A stretch of 64,000 nucleotides of DNA from contig CANQED010000003.1 in NCBI GenBank assembly GCA_947594425.1, positions 124,001 through 188,000 on the forward strand, read 5' to 3'. Shown piece after piece: positions 27,201 through 35,250 of the stretch. This DNA is from an uncultured Ruminiclostridium sp. (lineage in GTDB: Bacteria; Bacillota; Clostridia; Oscillospirales; Ruminococcaceae). The position numbers were made by a program, and so were the translations under genes. Below the pieces are notes generated by a model, which was not told where the DNA came from, did no database searches, and saw only the letters and a program-made list of their open reading frames with translations. The stretch's first letter is position 1. Every line of letters starts with the position of its first letter.

Positions 27201-27646
27201 CCGCTGGCGCGTCGCCCTTTAAAGAGGCGGAGAGCGAGCCGAGCGAGGACGATATGCGAGATCTGTGGCTGGACGAGCACAGCGAAAAGGGCATAACGGT
27301 GGCAAATTCCCTCAGTGACCGCGAAAAGCCGCTTTATGACGCAATAAAAGAGCCCTATAAGGGGAAAGCCCGCGCCAACTATTACCGCTCGACCGTCGTC
27401 GACAATGAGGCGCTAAGCCTGATAAAAGAGCGGGTCTGCGACGTGATACGCGACAATGTCAAGCTGATAAACGGCGGCGACGTAAGCGCGGTTTTGATAA
27501 AAGAAAAAGACAAGGCGCTGTCCTGCAAATATTGCGAATACTCGCACATCTGCGGCAGACAGCCCGATATAAGCGCGGCGATAAAGGATATATACAGTGA
27601 TGACGCGTATGATTTTGAACAAAAGATAAAGGGGGAGAGCGAATGA
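24296..27646 (+). CDS. addB: AddAB helicase-nuclease, subunit B
   Basis: 1116 residues, normal for AddB. With AddA it resects double-strand DNA ends and loads RecA at Chi-like sites; it also degrades phage DNA ends. Residues 5-14 are the Walker-type loop LGQSGGGKSR. The C-terminal RecB-like nuclease carries VIDYKTGEQ (about residue 925) and Cys residues of the Fe-S clasp (CKYCEYSHIC near residue 1077, with an upstream Cys in LLNSCRFAY). AAAGGGGCAGG precedes the ATG. addA starts within its stop region (4-base overlap). Confidence 0.95.
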   Translation: MITLLLGQSGGGKSREIYKRLSAASGDALFFVPDQFMFEAEKKICEMSGGRATNIKVAGFSSLSEEILKKYAPRKTYADNSAKLIIMMRVLRALSGTLKYYTIDTVGKKGFAELMLDTLGRLKSAGVTPERLDDFAPKTDEADLTELGDKLNDLSTIYRLYNKQLTQIYDDRQDNLLLAAKEAMAHGWFTGYEIFIDGFDDFTGSQLEFLRVAVTASRGCTAAFTTCKDDKQDCFYKVNAARREFERMAANNAEELREEWYDEPTRYVSKEIKYLRERLFSEKPAARKPSANGDIKLFTAPDTDSEADFIAASIKKLMREGYRCSEIAVLCTVPEKYLETIKSAFLRYDIPLFADIPERMSDKPLIRAICALLAAADDPVGEKVVRFLKSGFVRFLDESGKSRPVSLAEINDIDRIMKSRAMEKYLWTRPFSRCKMPYEQRAEELREKTVTLLLKLKAALDGCADGRQMTERLTDFLFDDMDISAAIQGKCQDRGTEALLYDKALTDEYNALWEMTSKLLSCLWETTEGVSMSIAEYASTFALCAKQLTLSLPPQVLDSVIFGDPSRTRTAGARAVFVIGAQDGAFPKYEQDDAGLFTDKENALLLSGDIKLTRDSETAYSSALLAAYKALTLPKERLTVTRTGTVGESCEVFELICGMFDNMTVNQTATLSAEYFCESIGSARTAAARAKINDPAFSETVSLALKKAGDDIFPPLIERAYDGMSESSYIHDAGKAAPLIFNRNMLSPTGIKLLNSCRFAYFIKYGLKISEDKRAKMTPAGFGDIVHFVLSGCFDRLYSGGKPDKLDESDISALVDDMLNKFIEQKLPPEISARYAALCRGVKPLCVMMIGYMTSELKKSEFRPTYFELSLKNKRTLSDGLKVEPFIMKVPLTDGTVQEVGIYGTVDRIDLADADDGKKWIRVIDYKTGEQDMSLKKVYYGLDLQLLLYLFTLCANNTELMPSAANYYPAGASPFKEAESEPSEDDMRDLWLDEHSEKGITVANSLSDREKPLYDAIKEPYKGKARANYYRSTVVDNEALSLIKERVCDVIRDNVKLINGGDVSAVLIKEKDKALSCKYCEYSHICGRQPDISAAIKDIYSDDAYDFEQKIKGESE

Positions 27647-30600
27647 GCAATGTAAAGTGGACGGACGAACAGGCGGCGGCTCTCGACCATAAGGACGGCG
27701 GCGCGATAGTTTCCGCCTCGGCGGGCAGCGGAAAGACCGCCGTGCTCGTCGAGCGGGTGCTTAGGCTGCTTATAAGCGGACAGGCTCAGCCGTCGGGGCT
27801 TGCGGTGGTGACCTTTACCGAAAAGGCGGCGCAAGAGCTAAAGTACAGGCTGATATTAAAGCTTAAGGAGCAGATAAACCTGCGCCCGCAGGATGCGCAG
27901 CTGCTGCGCAGGAGAGCCGCCGAGCTGCACAACGCGAGAATATCCACCATAAGCTCGTTTTGCATACGGCTGCTTAGAGAATACTCCGACCTTACCGAGC
28001 TCTCTCCCGGGTTTACGATAATGGACGAGAACCGCGCGGATATTATGAAGGGCGCGGTGCTCGACGGGCTGCTTGAAGAATTTTACTCCACAGCAGACCA
28101 AAATACCTTAGACCTTGTCGGCGAGTATTTTATAAGAAAGGACGACAGGACGCTGTATGAGCTGATATCTAAAGCTTATTCTTTTTGCGTCAATATGCCC
28201 GACTATGAAAAATGGCTCGATATTTGCGAATACGGTTTTTCGGACACGGTCAAAAAGAATATCGCCGAGGCCGCCGCAAATAAAGCGGACGAGGCGTTGT
28301 CCCACTATGAGATAATGAAAGCGCTTTTGCCCGAGCAGTCGGATAAGCAGCAGAAATATTTTGATAAGCTCGAAAGCAGCAAGGCGCTCGCCGTAACGCG
28401 GCTTAAAGAGAGCGGCGGCGTCATTTCCGAGGAAATAAGCGCGCTTTTCTCGACAAGAATAAACCGCGTAAACGACTGCGGCGGAGAATACGCGGCGGCG
28501 CGGGACAGATTTTTAGAGCTAGGCGAATTAGCCTTAAGCCTTGCGAAAACGGCAAAGAACGCGGACGTTGACACCGAGCGCTATCAACCCGTTCAGACGC
28601 TTACGGTGGGGCTTGTGAGAGAATTTATCTCCCGCTATAACGCCGAAAAGCGCGCGCAGAATGTCGCGGACTTTGCCGACGCGGAGCAGCAGCTTTATCA
28701 CCTGCTGGTAAACCACCCCGAGGTAAAAGAAAAGATAGGGCTGCAATACATAATAGTGGACGAGTTTCAGGACAGCAACGAGATACAGTACGAGATATTC
28801 AAGCGCCTGTCCGACAACGAGAATAACCTGTACTTCGTCGGGGATATAAAGCAGTCCATATACGCCTTTAGAGGGGCGCAGCCCGAGGTGTTCGCAAGGA
28901 TATGCCGTGATAAGCGCTATACGCTCTATCCGCTCAACGCTAACTTTCGCAGCAGGCAAAACGTGATAGACGGCGTAAACGCGATATTCGACCGCATAAT
29001 GACCGTAAAAAACGGCGGTGCGGACTATCGCAATACCTCTCGGCTGGTATGCTCGCGCTCGGACGGATGCGGCGGGGACGATATGACCGAGATAATAAGC
29101 GTACTAACGACCGACGACTGCGACACTCACACAGCCGAGGCCGACTATGTCGCAATGCGCATACGCGATATGATAGACAGCGGGTATAAGGTAAAGGGCA
29201 GACCCTGCCGCGAGGGCGACTTTGCGGTGCTTATGCGCGCAAAGGACAGAGCGGATATATTCGCCGACGCTATGAAAAGGCACGGGCTGAGCTGTGAGAT
29301 GAGCACGGGCGGCGGCTTTTTTGACAGCCCCGAGATAAGGTTTATGACCGCGTTTTTGACGATACTCGACGACCCGTACAGCGACAGTGAGCTTGTCACG
29401 CTGATGATGTCGCCGATATACGGCTTTAACGCCGAGGATATGGCGAGGATAAGGACGGGCACCTGCGGGGTGACGGATATATCCGCGCTTAGAGCCGACT
29501 GTGGCGAAGAGCTCTCCCGCTATTCGGCCGCATACGGCGAAAAGCCGCTGTACTCCTGCCTTATAGACGCGGCAAAGCGCGGCTTTAGTCCCGACCCGGA
29601 CAGCTATCCCGCCCTATATGCGGCAAAAATGTCGGGCAAGTACGGCATAACGGACGGCGGCGATAAAAAGTGCGCGGCGCTGCTCGCCGAGCTAAAGCGG
29701 CTGAGAGGCTTTATGGAGGGGAGCACGACCTCGGCGCTGATACAAAAGATATACGACTCGACCAACGCCAAGGAGCTATTGCTTATATGCCCCGACCCCG
29801 CCGCCCGCGCCGCTAATCTCAGGACGTTTTTATCCTTAGCTAAGAGCAGCGACGAATACGGCGGACTGCCCTCGGACTTTTTAAAGACGCTGTCCGACAC
29901 CGCGGAGCACGGGGCTAAGATAAAAAGCGAGCTCTCCCCCGCCGAGAGCGGAATAAAGCTTATGACCGTGCACGGCTCAAAGGGTCTGCAATTTCCTATC
30001 TGCTTTATATCCTGCTGCGAAAAGCAATTTAATATCAGCGACGAGAAAAATCAATTTATATTAAGCGCGCGGTACGGCATATCCGGAAAGCTTGTCGACC
30101 GCAAGCATATGCTCAGCCGCCCCACCCCCGCCTATACTCTCGCAAAGCAGGAGAGCTTTGACAAGCTGTTCAGTGAAGAAATACGGCTGCTGTACGTCGC
30201 GGCGACCCGCGCGGAGGAAAAGCTTATCTTCACCGCCTCGGCGGGCAGAGTATACAATAATTCTTACCTCGGAAGGCTTAAGGCGGCGGCAGAGCTCGAC
30301 CGAGCCGAATTACCCAAGGGCTACACTGCGGGCGACGTGCTGTGCTTTGATAAAAAAGTGAAATACTCACAAATTATCCATTCGTATTCGCTGACGGCGG
30401 CATATGATACCGCCGGCGCTCCCGCTATAGACCGAGATACCGCAGACCGCATAGCCGCGCAGATGACCACCCCCTACCCCGCCGCGCCATTAAGCCGTAT
30501 GGCGGCGAAATTTTCCGCCACCGAGCTTGTCCGCAACCGCAGGATAACCCGCGGCAGCACCGAGCACTGCGACCTGTATATCTCGCGCCCTAAATTTGCC

Positions 30601-31176
30601 GAGAAAAGCGGCCGCCTTACCGGAAAGCGGCGGGGCGACGCGTACCACAAGGCCATGCAGTATATCCCGCTAAACAGAGTGCCGACCATAGACGAGCTTA
30701 CAGCGCAGCTTGACGCGCTTGTCGAGGTCCTCACCGAGCAGGAGAGAGAATGTATCGAGCCTAAGGATATAATGCGCTTTTTCGATACCGAGCAGGCGCG
30801 GCGTATGATAAGCAGCGAGAATATTTACCGCGAGCAGCCTATATTCTTTAAGGCGGACGTGTCTAAGCTATCGGCTAAAGAGCTCGGCATAAGCGAGCGC
30901 GACCGAGAGGAGTATCTTGCGCTCGGCAGCGCGGACGCGCCTTATATTCAGGGCATAGCGGACGCGTTCTTTATAGAGGACGGAGAAATTGTGCTGATAG
31001 ATTATAAGTCCGACAGCTTTTCCGACGAAGAAAAGCTGAGCGAGGATTATTCTTTCCAGCTTAGGCTGTACGCCGCCGCGCTTAAGCGCATGTACGGTAT
31101 GAACGTAAAGGAGAGCTATATCTACTCGTTCAGGCTCGGAAAGATGATAAGCGTCGATATGGAGGAAAGCGAATGA
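27643..31176 (+). CDS. addA: AddAB helicase-nuclease, subunit A
   Basis: 1177 residues. A UvrD-type 3'-5' helicase joined to a RecB-family nuclease. Visible are motif I SASAGSGKTAVLVERV (about residue 24), motif II VDEFQDSN, GDIKQSIYAFRGAQPEVF, motif V TVHGSKGLQFP, motif VI LLYVAATRAEEKL and the nuclease core LIDYKSDSF near residue 1118. Full length with no damage seen. It overlaps addB by four bases at its start and the abi gene by four bases at its end. Confidence 0.96.
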   Translation: MSNVKWTDEQAAALDHKDGGAIVSASAGSGKTAVLVERVLRLLISGQAQPSGLAVVTFTEKAAQELKYRLILKLKEQINLRPQDAQLLRRRAAELHNARISTISSFCIRLLREYSDLTELSPGFTIMDENRADIMKGAVLDGLLEEFYSTADQNTLDLVGEYFIRKDDRTLYELISKAYSFCVNMPDYEKWLDICEYGFSDTVKKNIAEAAANKADEALSHYEIMKALLPEQSDKQQKYFDKLESSKALAVTRLKESGGVISEEISALFSTRINRVNDCGGEYAAARDRFLELGELALSLAKTAKNADVDTERYQPVQTLTVGLVREFISRYNAEKRAQNVADFADAEQQLYHLLVNHPEVKEKIGLQYIIVDEFQDSNEIQYEIFKRLSDNENNLYFVGDIKQSIYAFRGAQPEVFARICRDKRYTLYPLNANFRSRQNVIDGVNAIFDRIMTVKNGGADYRNTSRLVCSRSDGCGGDDMTEIISVLTTDDCDTHTAEADYVAMRIRDMIDSGYKVKGRPCREGDFAVLMRAKDRADIFADAMKRHGLSCEMSTGGGFFDSPEIRFMTAFLTILDDPYSDSELVTLMMSPIYGFNAEDMARIRTGTCGVTDISALRADCGEELSRYSAAYGEKPLYSCLIDAAKRGFSPDPDSYPALYAAKMSGKYGITDGGDKKCAALLAELKRLRGFMEGSTTSALIQKIYDSTNAKELLLICPDPAARAANLRTFLSLAKSSDEYGGLPSDFLKTLSDTAEHGAKIKSELSPAESGIKLMTVHGSKGLQFPICFISCCEKQFNISDEKNQFILSARYGISGKLVDRKHMLSRPTPAYTLAKQESFDKLFSEEIRLLYVAATRAEEKLIFTASAGRVYNNSYLGRLKAAAELDRAELPKGYTAGDVLCFDKKVKYSQIIHSYSLTAAYDTAGAPAIDRDTADRIAAQMTTPYPAAPLSRMAAKFSATELVRNRRITRGSTEHCDLYISRPKFAEKSGRLTGKRRGDAYHKAMQYIPLNRVPTIDELTAQLDALVEVLTEQERECIEPKDIMRFFDTEQARRMISSENIYREQPIFFKADVSKLSAKELGISERDREEYLALGSADAPYIQGIADAFFIEDGEIVLIDYKSDSFSDEEKLSEDYSFQLRLYAAALKRMYGMNVKESYIYSFRLGKMISVDMEESE

Positions 31177-32024
31177 AAGAGCACGAAGCATTAAAGTACA
31201 CAAAATCCCCCGCGAGCATAAAACAGCAGCTTGAAACACTCGAAAGCAGGGGGTGTATAATAAACGACCGCGAATACGCCAAAAAGTGCCTTACCAATAT
31301 AAACTACTACCGCTTAGCGCACTATTTCGCGCCCTTTCGCGCGCAGAAAGGAAAGTACATAGAGGGCACGACCTTTGAGTCTATGATGAGGGTGTACGAC
31401 TTTGACCGCGAGCTGCGCCGCCTTATTATGGGGTACCTCGAGGAGATAGAGATATCCTTTCGCGCGGTCGTGTCTAACTATCACGCGCTTAAATACGGCG
31501 CGCTCGGCTATCTTAACGCCGCGTCCTTTGACCCGCACCACAATCACCCCGCCTTTATGGGCAAAATAGAGCGGCTGATAGAGACAAACGAAAAGGAAGA
31601 ATTTGTAATACACCACAAGAACAAATACGGCGGAGTTATGCCGCTGTGGGCGCTGACGGAATTATTCAGCTTTGGCACGCTCGCGTACTTTTACGCGGAT
31701 ATGAAGCAAAGCGACAAAAAGGAGATAGCCGACAATTATTTTGGGCTCAATTTTCGCTGTATAGAGGACAGGCTTATGTGTATGTCGGATCTTCGCAACG
31801 CCTGCGCGCATTATAACAGATTGTACGACAAGCCTTTTCTCGACGTGCCGAAATATGCGGAGGATTTTGACTTTACCCCCGACGGTACGCTGAAAAGCTA
31901 TCTTACCGCGGCGCGCAGCCTTTACCCCGATAAGGAAAAATGGGACGGCGGCTTTGTCGGAGAATTTGACGAGCTGGTGCAAAAGTACGGCATGTCCGAC
32001 AAGCTCAAGGGCTATGGATTTTAA
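31173..32024 (+). CDS. Abi_2 (AbiD/AbiF-like) HEPN protein coupled to addAB
   Basis: 283 residues. Abi_2 family features are ALKYTKSPASIKQQLETLESRG at the N-terminus, LTNINYYRLAHYF, YDFDRELRRLIMGYLEEIEISFR, and a C-terminal RNACAHYNRLYD (about residues 209-220). The last contains the R-x4-H motif of HEPN ribonucleases. Known relatives stop phage growth by harming the infected cell, probably by RNA cleavage. Here the ATG overlaps the addA stop, and addA's end (GAGGAAAG) supplies the ribosome site, so its synthesis is coupled to AddAB. I infer a role as a guard of the AddAB complex; a plain host-gene role is also possible. Confidence 0.88.
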   Translation: MKEHEALKYTKSPASIKQQLETLESRGCIINDREYAKKCLTNINYYRLAHYFAPFRAQKGKYIEGTTFESMMRVYDFDRELRRLIMGYLEEIEISFRAVVSNYHALKYGALGYLNAASFDPHHNHPAFMGKIERLIETNEKEEFVIHHKNKYGGVMPLWALTELFSFGTLAYFYADMKQSDKKEIADNYFGLNFRCIEDRLMCMSDLRNACAHYNRLYDKPFLDVPKYAEDFDFTPDGTLKSYLTAARSLYPDKEKWDGGFVGEFDELVQKYGMSDKLKGYGF

Positions 32025-32042
32025 TAACGATATATAAGCAAA

Positions 32043-32085
32043 TATCCCGTGCAAGGTTTAATTCTTGCACGGGATAGTTTTATTC
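32043..32085. terminator. Bidirectional terminator between addBA-abi and the radical SAM gene
   Basis: Perfect 13-bp stem TATCCCGTGCAAG (32043-32055) with CTTGCACGGGATA (32064-32076), T-rich on both sides, between convergent genes. Confidence 0.88.
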
Positions 32086-32685
32086 TTCAAACGGTCTTAC
32101 TCTTAAGGTCACGCCGAGGCTGTCACATAACGCTCGGCACCTGTCCTGCTCCGCCTTGTCGGTGACCTTATCGACCACCGTCATAACGACCTTAGGCACG
32201 TATTTTACACAGTCGCGGGCAAAGTCGAGCATAGCGCCGTAGGATTTTTCCCCGAATTTAGGTCGGACGGTATCGAGGTACTTTTTGGGGTCGTCGGTGT
32301 TTAGGCTGACGGACACCACGTCGATAAGCCCGCTCAGCTTTTCGGCGGTAGGCTCGCCGTTGATAAGGTCGGACAGCCCGTTGGTATTTATCCGTATCGG
32401 GATATCGCTCTTAGACTTAATGTACCGCGCGACCTGTAATAAATCGTTTAGGCGCTCTGTCGGCTCGCCGTACCCGCAGAACACGACCTCGTCAAAATTA
32501 TCGAGCCCCTGTCGGTCGATATCGGCGCAGACCTCCTCGACGGTCGGCTCGCGCTCAAGCCAGAGCGAGTCGGAGCCGTACACCCCGTCGCCGTTATGCC
32601 TTAAACAAAACACGCACGCGCAGGGACAGCGATTTGTCATATTGATATACAGCCCGCTTTTGACGGGGTAGGTGATCGTCATCAT
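32080..32685 (-). CDS. Radical SAM protein, TatD-associated type
   Basis: 201 residues, a short radical SAM enzyme. The [4Fe-4S]-binding CxxxCxxC is in NRCPCACVFCLRH near residue 18, and SAM contacts are in FCGYGEPT and INTNGLSDL. The short length and the ending LRVRPFEE resemble the TatD-associated radical SAM group. It overlaps the ECF S-component gene upstream by four bases (ATGA), and that gene follows a pyridoxamine-kinase-like gene. The substrate is unknown; the context hints at a link to cofactor transport or salvage. Confidence 0.82.
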   Translation of the reverse strand: MMTITYPVKSGLYINMTNRCPCACVFCLRHNGDGVYGSDSLWLEREPTVEEVCADIDRQGLDNFDEVVFCGYGEPTERLNDLLQVARYIKSKSDIPIRINTNGLSDLINGEPTAEKLSGLIDVVSVSLNTDDPKKYLDTVRPKFGEKSYGAMLDFARDCVKYVPKVVMTVVDKVTDKAEQDRCRALCDSLGVTLRVRPFEE

Positions 32686-33206
32686 AGCTCTTTTCCTCCC
32701 ACAAGCGCAGTCCTCTTAAAGTGCGCCCTGTCCAGCCCGAACCCGAGCATTACAAACAGCAATGCGCTTAGCACCGACTGAGTAAGGTATCCCGGTATCC
32801 CCGCGAGCGGCGCGATAAAGTTGCCGGTGATAAGCGCCTCGTACAGATAATACCCTCCCGCGCATATCGCGGTGGTGGGCAAGAGCGACAGCATATTGCG
32901 CACGCATATTATATTCTTCGCCTTATAGGTGAAGAAGAATACCGATACCGCCTTAATTATGACCGTCGCGGGCGCCCACAGCGCATACCCCGTCAAACAG
33001 TCGGCGAGCATTGCCCCGCACGCCCCCGCAAAGGCCGCATAGGGCGTGGGCAGCATAGCGGCGGCAAGCCATATAAACCCGTCTCCGATATGTGTATACC
33101 CCGTATGCGAGGGGATATGCACATACCCAGTAAAAATAAATATCACAGCCGCAAACAGTGCGGTAACGCACATCAGCCGTAAATTAAGCTTTAATTCCTT
33201 TTTCAT
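32682..33206 (-). CDS. ECF-transporter-like S component (substrate-binding membrane protein)
   Basis: 174 residues from the ATG at 33206, which has GGAG seven bases upstream; an earlier in-frame ATG at 33245 lies inside the previous gene. Five to six membrane helices, with the ECF-type first helix LMCVTALFAAVIFIF, the loop HTGYTHIGDGFIWLAAAMLP and AGACGAMLADCLTGYALWAPAT... like other S components. It would bind a vitamin outside the cell and work with a shared EcfAA'T module encoded elsewhere. Co-transcription with a pyridoxamine-kinase-like gene suggests a B6 vitamer, but this is inference. Confidence 0.8.
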   Translation of the reverse strand: MKKELKLNLRLMCVTALFAAVIFIFTGYVHIPSHTGYTHIGDGFIWLAAAMLPTPYAAFAGACGAMLADCLTGYALWAPATVIIKAVSVFFFTYKAKNIICVRNMLSLLPTTAICAGGYYLYEALITGNFIAPLAGIPGYLTQSVLSALLFVMLGFGLDRAHFKRTALVGGKEL

Positions 33207-33219
33207 AAATACGCTCCTT

Positions 33220-34053
33220 TCATATCTCGGTAAGCAATTCTTCAAAGCAAATGCCGTCGGTCTTAGGTATATCGAGCTCTACCGTGCGGCGCAGCGCCCT
33301 TGCGATAAAGCCCGAGGCGTGCCTTACCGCGTCGCCGAGCTCTCTGCCGTTTACTATATCGGCGCAGAGTATGGAGGAGAATACGTCCCCCGTGCCCGAG
33401 CGGCAGATACCGACCTTATGCTCGCGCACCGTTATCGGCGGCTTGCTTTCTTCATAAATAAAATTCTCGAGGTCTCCCCCGCGCTCTATGCCCGATATCA
33501 CTATCTTTTTAGGTCCGGTAAGACTTAGCTTGCGGCACAGCTCATACAGCCCGTCCTCGTCTATATCGGCGTTATAGGGCACGTCGGCGAGTATACTCGC
33601 CTCGGTGAGATTGGGGGTGAGAATATCCGCGTACGGCAATAGCGTGTGCATCTGCGCCGCAAGCTTAGGCGAATAGGTCGGGTACAGCCTGCCGTAATCC
33701 CCCATAACGGGGTCAATTACCGCCGTCGTGCCGTCTTTTTTGAACAGCTCCATAAACCGCCGTACTATCCCTATTTGCTCGGGCGAGCCGAGAAAGCCGC
33801 TCAGTATACCGTCAAAATGCAGCTTAAGCTTGCTCCACTCGTCCATGTATACGTCCATATGCGGGGTAAAATCCGTATAATAAAAGCTGTCAAAGCCCGT
33901 GTGATTGGAAAATATCGATGTCGGCAGCGGACAACACTGTACTTTCAGCGCGGAGATTATCGGCAAAGACACCGATATCGAGCACCTGCCAAAGCCGCAC
34001 AGGTCGTTTATAACGGCTATCTTTTTCTGGTGATTATGCTGTGTTTCGGACAT
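33220..34053 (-). CDS. pdxY: Pyridoxamine/pyridoxal kinase (PdxY/PdxK-like)
   Basis: 277 residues, ribokinase-like fold. KIAVINDLCGFGRCS at residues 10-24 and the ATP/anion-hole block CRSGTGDVFSS near residue 225 (catalytic Asp in GTGD) are typical of B6 kinases, as are VDPVMGDYG-like IDPVMGDYGRLY and LTPNLTEASIL. It phosphorylates pyridoxal or pyridoxamine for PLP salvage. It is first in a pdxY - S component - radical SAM operon and divergent from a MocR-type regulator, the usual partner for PLP-salvage control. Confidence 0.88.
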   Translation of the reverse strand: MSETQHNHQKKIAVINDLCGFGRCSISVSLPIISALKVQCCPLPTSIFSNHTGFDSFYYTDFTPHMDVYMDEWSKLKLHFDGILSGFLGSPEQIGIVRRFMELFKKDGTTAVIDPVMGDYGRLYPTYSPKLAAQMHTLLPYADILTPNLTEASILADVPYNADIDEDGLYELCRKLSLTGPKKIVISGIERGGDLENFIYEESKPPITVREHKVGICRSGTGDVFSSILCADIVNGRELGDAVRHASGFIARALRRTVELDIPKTDGICFEELLTEI

Positions 34054-34065
34054 TTGCGCACCCCC

Positions 34066-34122
34066 TTGACTTTTTTACAAAAACAGTATATAATATATCT
34101 GAATATATTGAAATATCCAGAT
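34066..34122 (+). promoter_or_regulatory. Promoter of the mocR gene with an inverted-repeat operator
   Basis: TTGACT (34066-34071), 17-base spacer, TATAAT (34089-34094). Just downstream is an inverted repeat ATCTGAATAT (34097-34106) with ATATCCAGAT (34113-34122), 9 of 10 pairs. It lies between the divergent pdxY and mocR genes, so it is the probable regulator-binding site. Confidence 0.7.
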
Positions 34123-34144
34123 AAGGAGAATTTTATATAACCAG

Positions 34145-35227
34145 ATGAAGTACAAAATATCAGAGCAGGACAAAGCCCCCGCCTATCTTCAGCTGTACAG
34201 GCAGCTAAAAGACGACATAATCGGCGGGGCGTACCCCTATAACGCAAAGCTGCCGTCAAAGCGGCTGATATCCTCAGAGACGGGGGTCAGCGTCGTGACG
34301 GCGGAGCATGCCTATGCGCTATTATGCGACGAGGGGTATATCGAGCCGCGCGAGCGCAGCGGGTATTATGTTATCTTCCGCGAGGCGGACGGCTTTGCGG
34401 CGGGGGCAAAGGGCGGCTTTGTCCCGCCAAAAGCATTAGAGCATAAGAGCAGCGGCGAGGGGTTATCTTACCCGCTGCTTGCTAAAACTATGCGCCGCGT
34501 TATCTCTGAGTGCGCCGAGGCGATAACAGAAAAATCTCCCAACTCGGGACTGTCCGAGCTGAGAGAGGCGATAAGCCGATATTTAATAGCCTCGCGCGGT
34601 ATATCCGCCGACGCCGAGCAGATAATAATCGGCTCGGGGTCGGAATACCTGTACGGGCTGGTCACCGAGCTGTTGGGGCAGGATAAGCTGTACGCGATAG
34701 AGTACCCGTCCTATAAAAAGATAGAACAGCTGTACAACGCAAAGCACATACGCTATGAAATGCTGCCGCTCGGTGCGGACGGCATAGAGAGCGAGGCGCT
34801 GTGGAGATCAAATGCCGACGTGCTGCATATCTCCCCCTATCGCAGCTATCCTAGCGGGGTGACGGCCTTTGCGTCTAAGCGGCACGAGTATCTGCGCTGG
34901 GCAAAGCAAAAGGGGCGCTTTATCATCGAGGACGATTTTGAGTCGGAGTTCTCGGTCTCGGCAAAGCCCGAGGACACGGTGTTCTCCCTGACCGAGCAGG
35001 ACAACGTGATATATATGAACACGTTCTCAAAGACCATCTCCCCCGCGCTTAGGGTCGGGTATATGATACTGCCAAAACGCCTTTTGACCGAATTTGAGAA
35101 AAAGCTCGGCTTTTATTCCTGCACCGTGCCGACCTTTGAACAGCTGGTGCTTGCCGAGCTTATTGCTAACGGGGATTTTGAGCGCCATATAAACAGGGTA
35201 AGAAGAAAACGGCGCACGGAGGTTTAA
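34145..35227 (+). CDS. MocR/PdxR-type regulator, C-terminally shortened
   Basis: 360 residues; complete MocR proteins have about 450-490. Residues 1-75 are a GntR winged helix (PAYLQLYRQLKDDIIGG, LPSKRLISSETGVSVVT). Residues about 95-360 are a fold-type I aminotransferase domain with the PLP lysine in NTFSKTISPALRVGYM. The protein ends RRKRRTEV just where other members continue with the last 90-100 residues of the small domain, and the stop is inside the terminator hairpin of the converging agu operon. Facing pdxY, it is likely the PLP-sensing regulator of that operon; whether the shortened form still binds ligand is open. Confidence 0.85.
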   Translation: MKYKISEQDKAPAYLQLYRQLKDDIIGGAYPYNAKLPSKRLISSETGVSVVTAEHAYALLCDEGYIEPRERSGYYVIFREADGFAAGAKGGFVPPKALEHKSSGEGLSYPLLAKTMRRVISECAEAITEKSPNSGLSELREAISRYLIASRGISADAEQIIIGSGSEYLYGLVTELLGQDKLYAIEYPSYKKIEQLYNAKHIRYEMLPLGADGIESEALWRSNADVLHISPYRSYPSGVTAFASKRHEYLRWAKQKGRFIIEDDFESEFSVSAKPEDTVFSLTEQDNVIYMNTFSKTISPALRVGYMILPKRLLTEFEKKLGFYSCTVPTFEQLVLAELIANGDFERHINRVRRKRRTEV

Positions 35228-35239
35228 GCCCCGTGCGCC
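35211..35239 (-). terminator. Terminator of the iorAB-aguAB operon, overlapping the end of mocR
   Basis: GGCGCACGG (35211-35219) pairs with CCGTGCGCC (35231-35239). On the minus strand it is followed by GTTTTCTTCTT. The stem codes for the last residues of the shortened MocR protein on the plus strand. Confidence 0.85.
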
Positions 35240-35250
35240 CGATATTATAC

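Noticed and set aside
33046..33528. Plus-strand frames opposite the S component and pdxY
   Set aside because: No ribosome sites or recognisable domains; the minus-strand genes are well supported.
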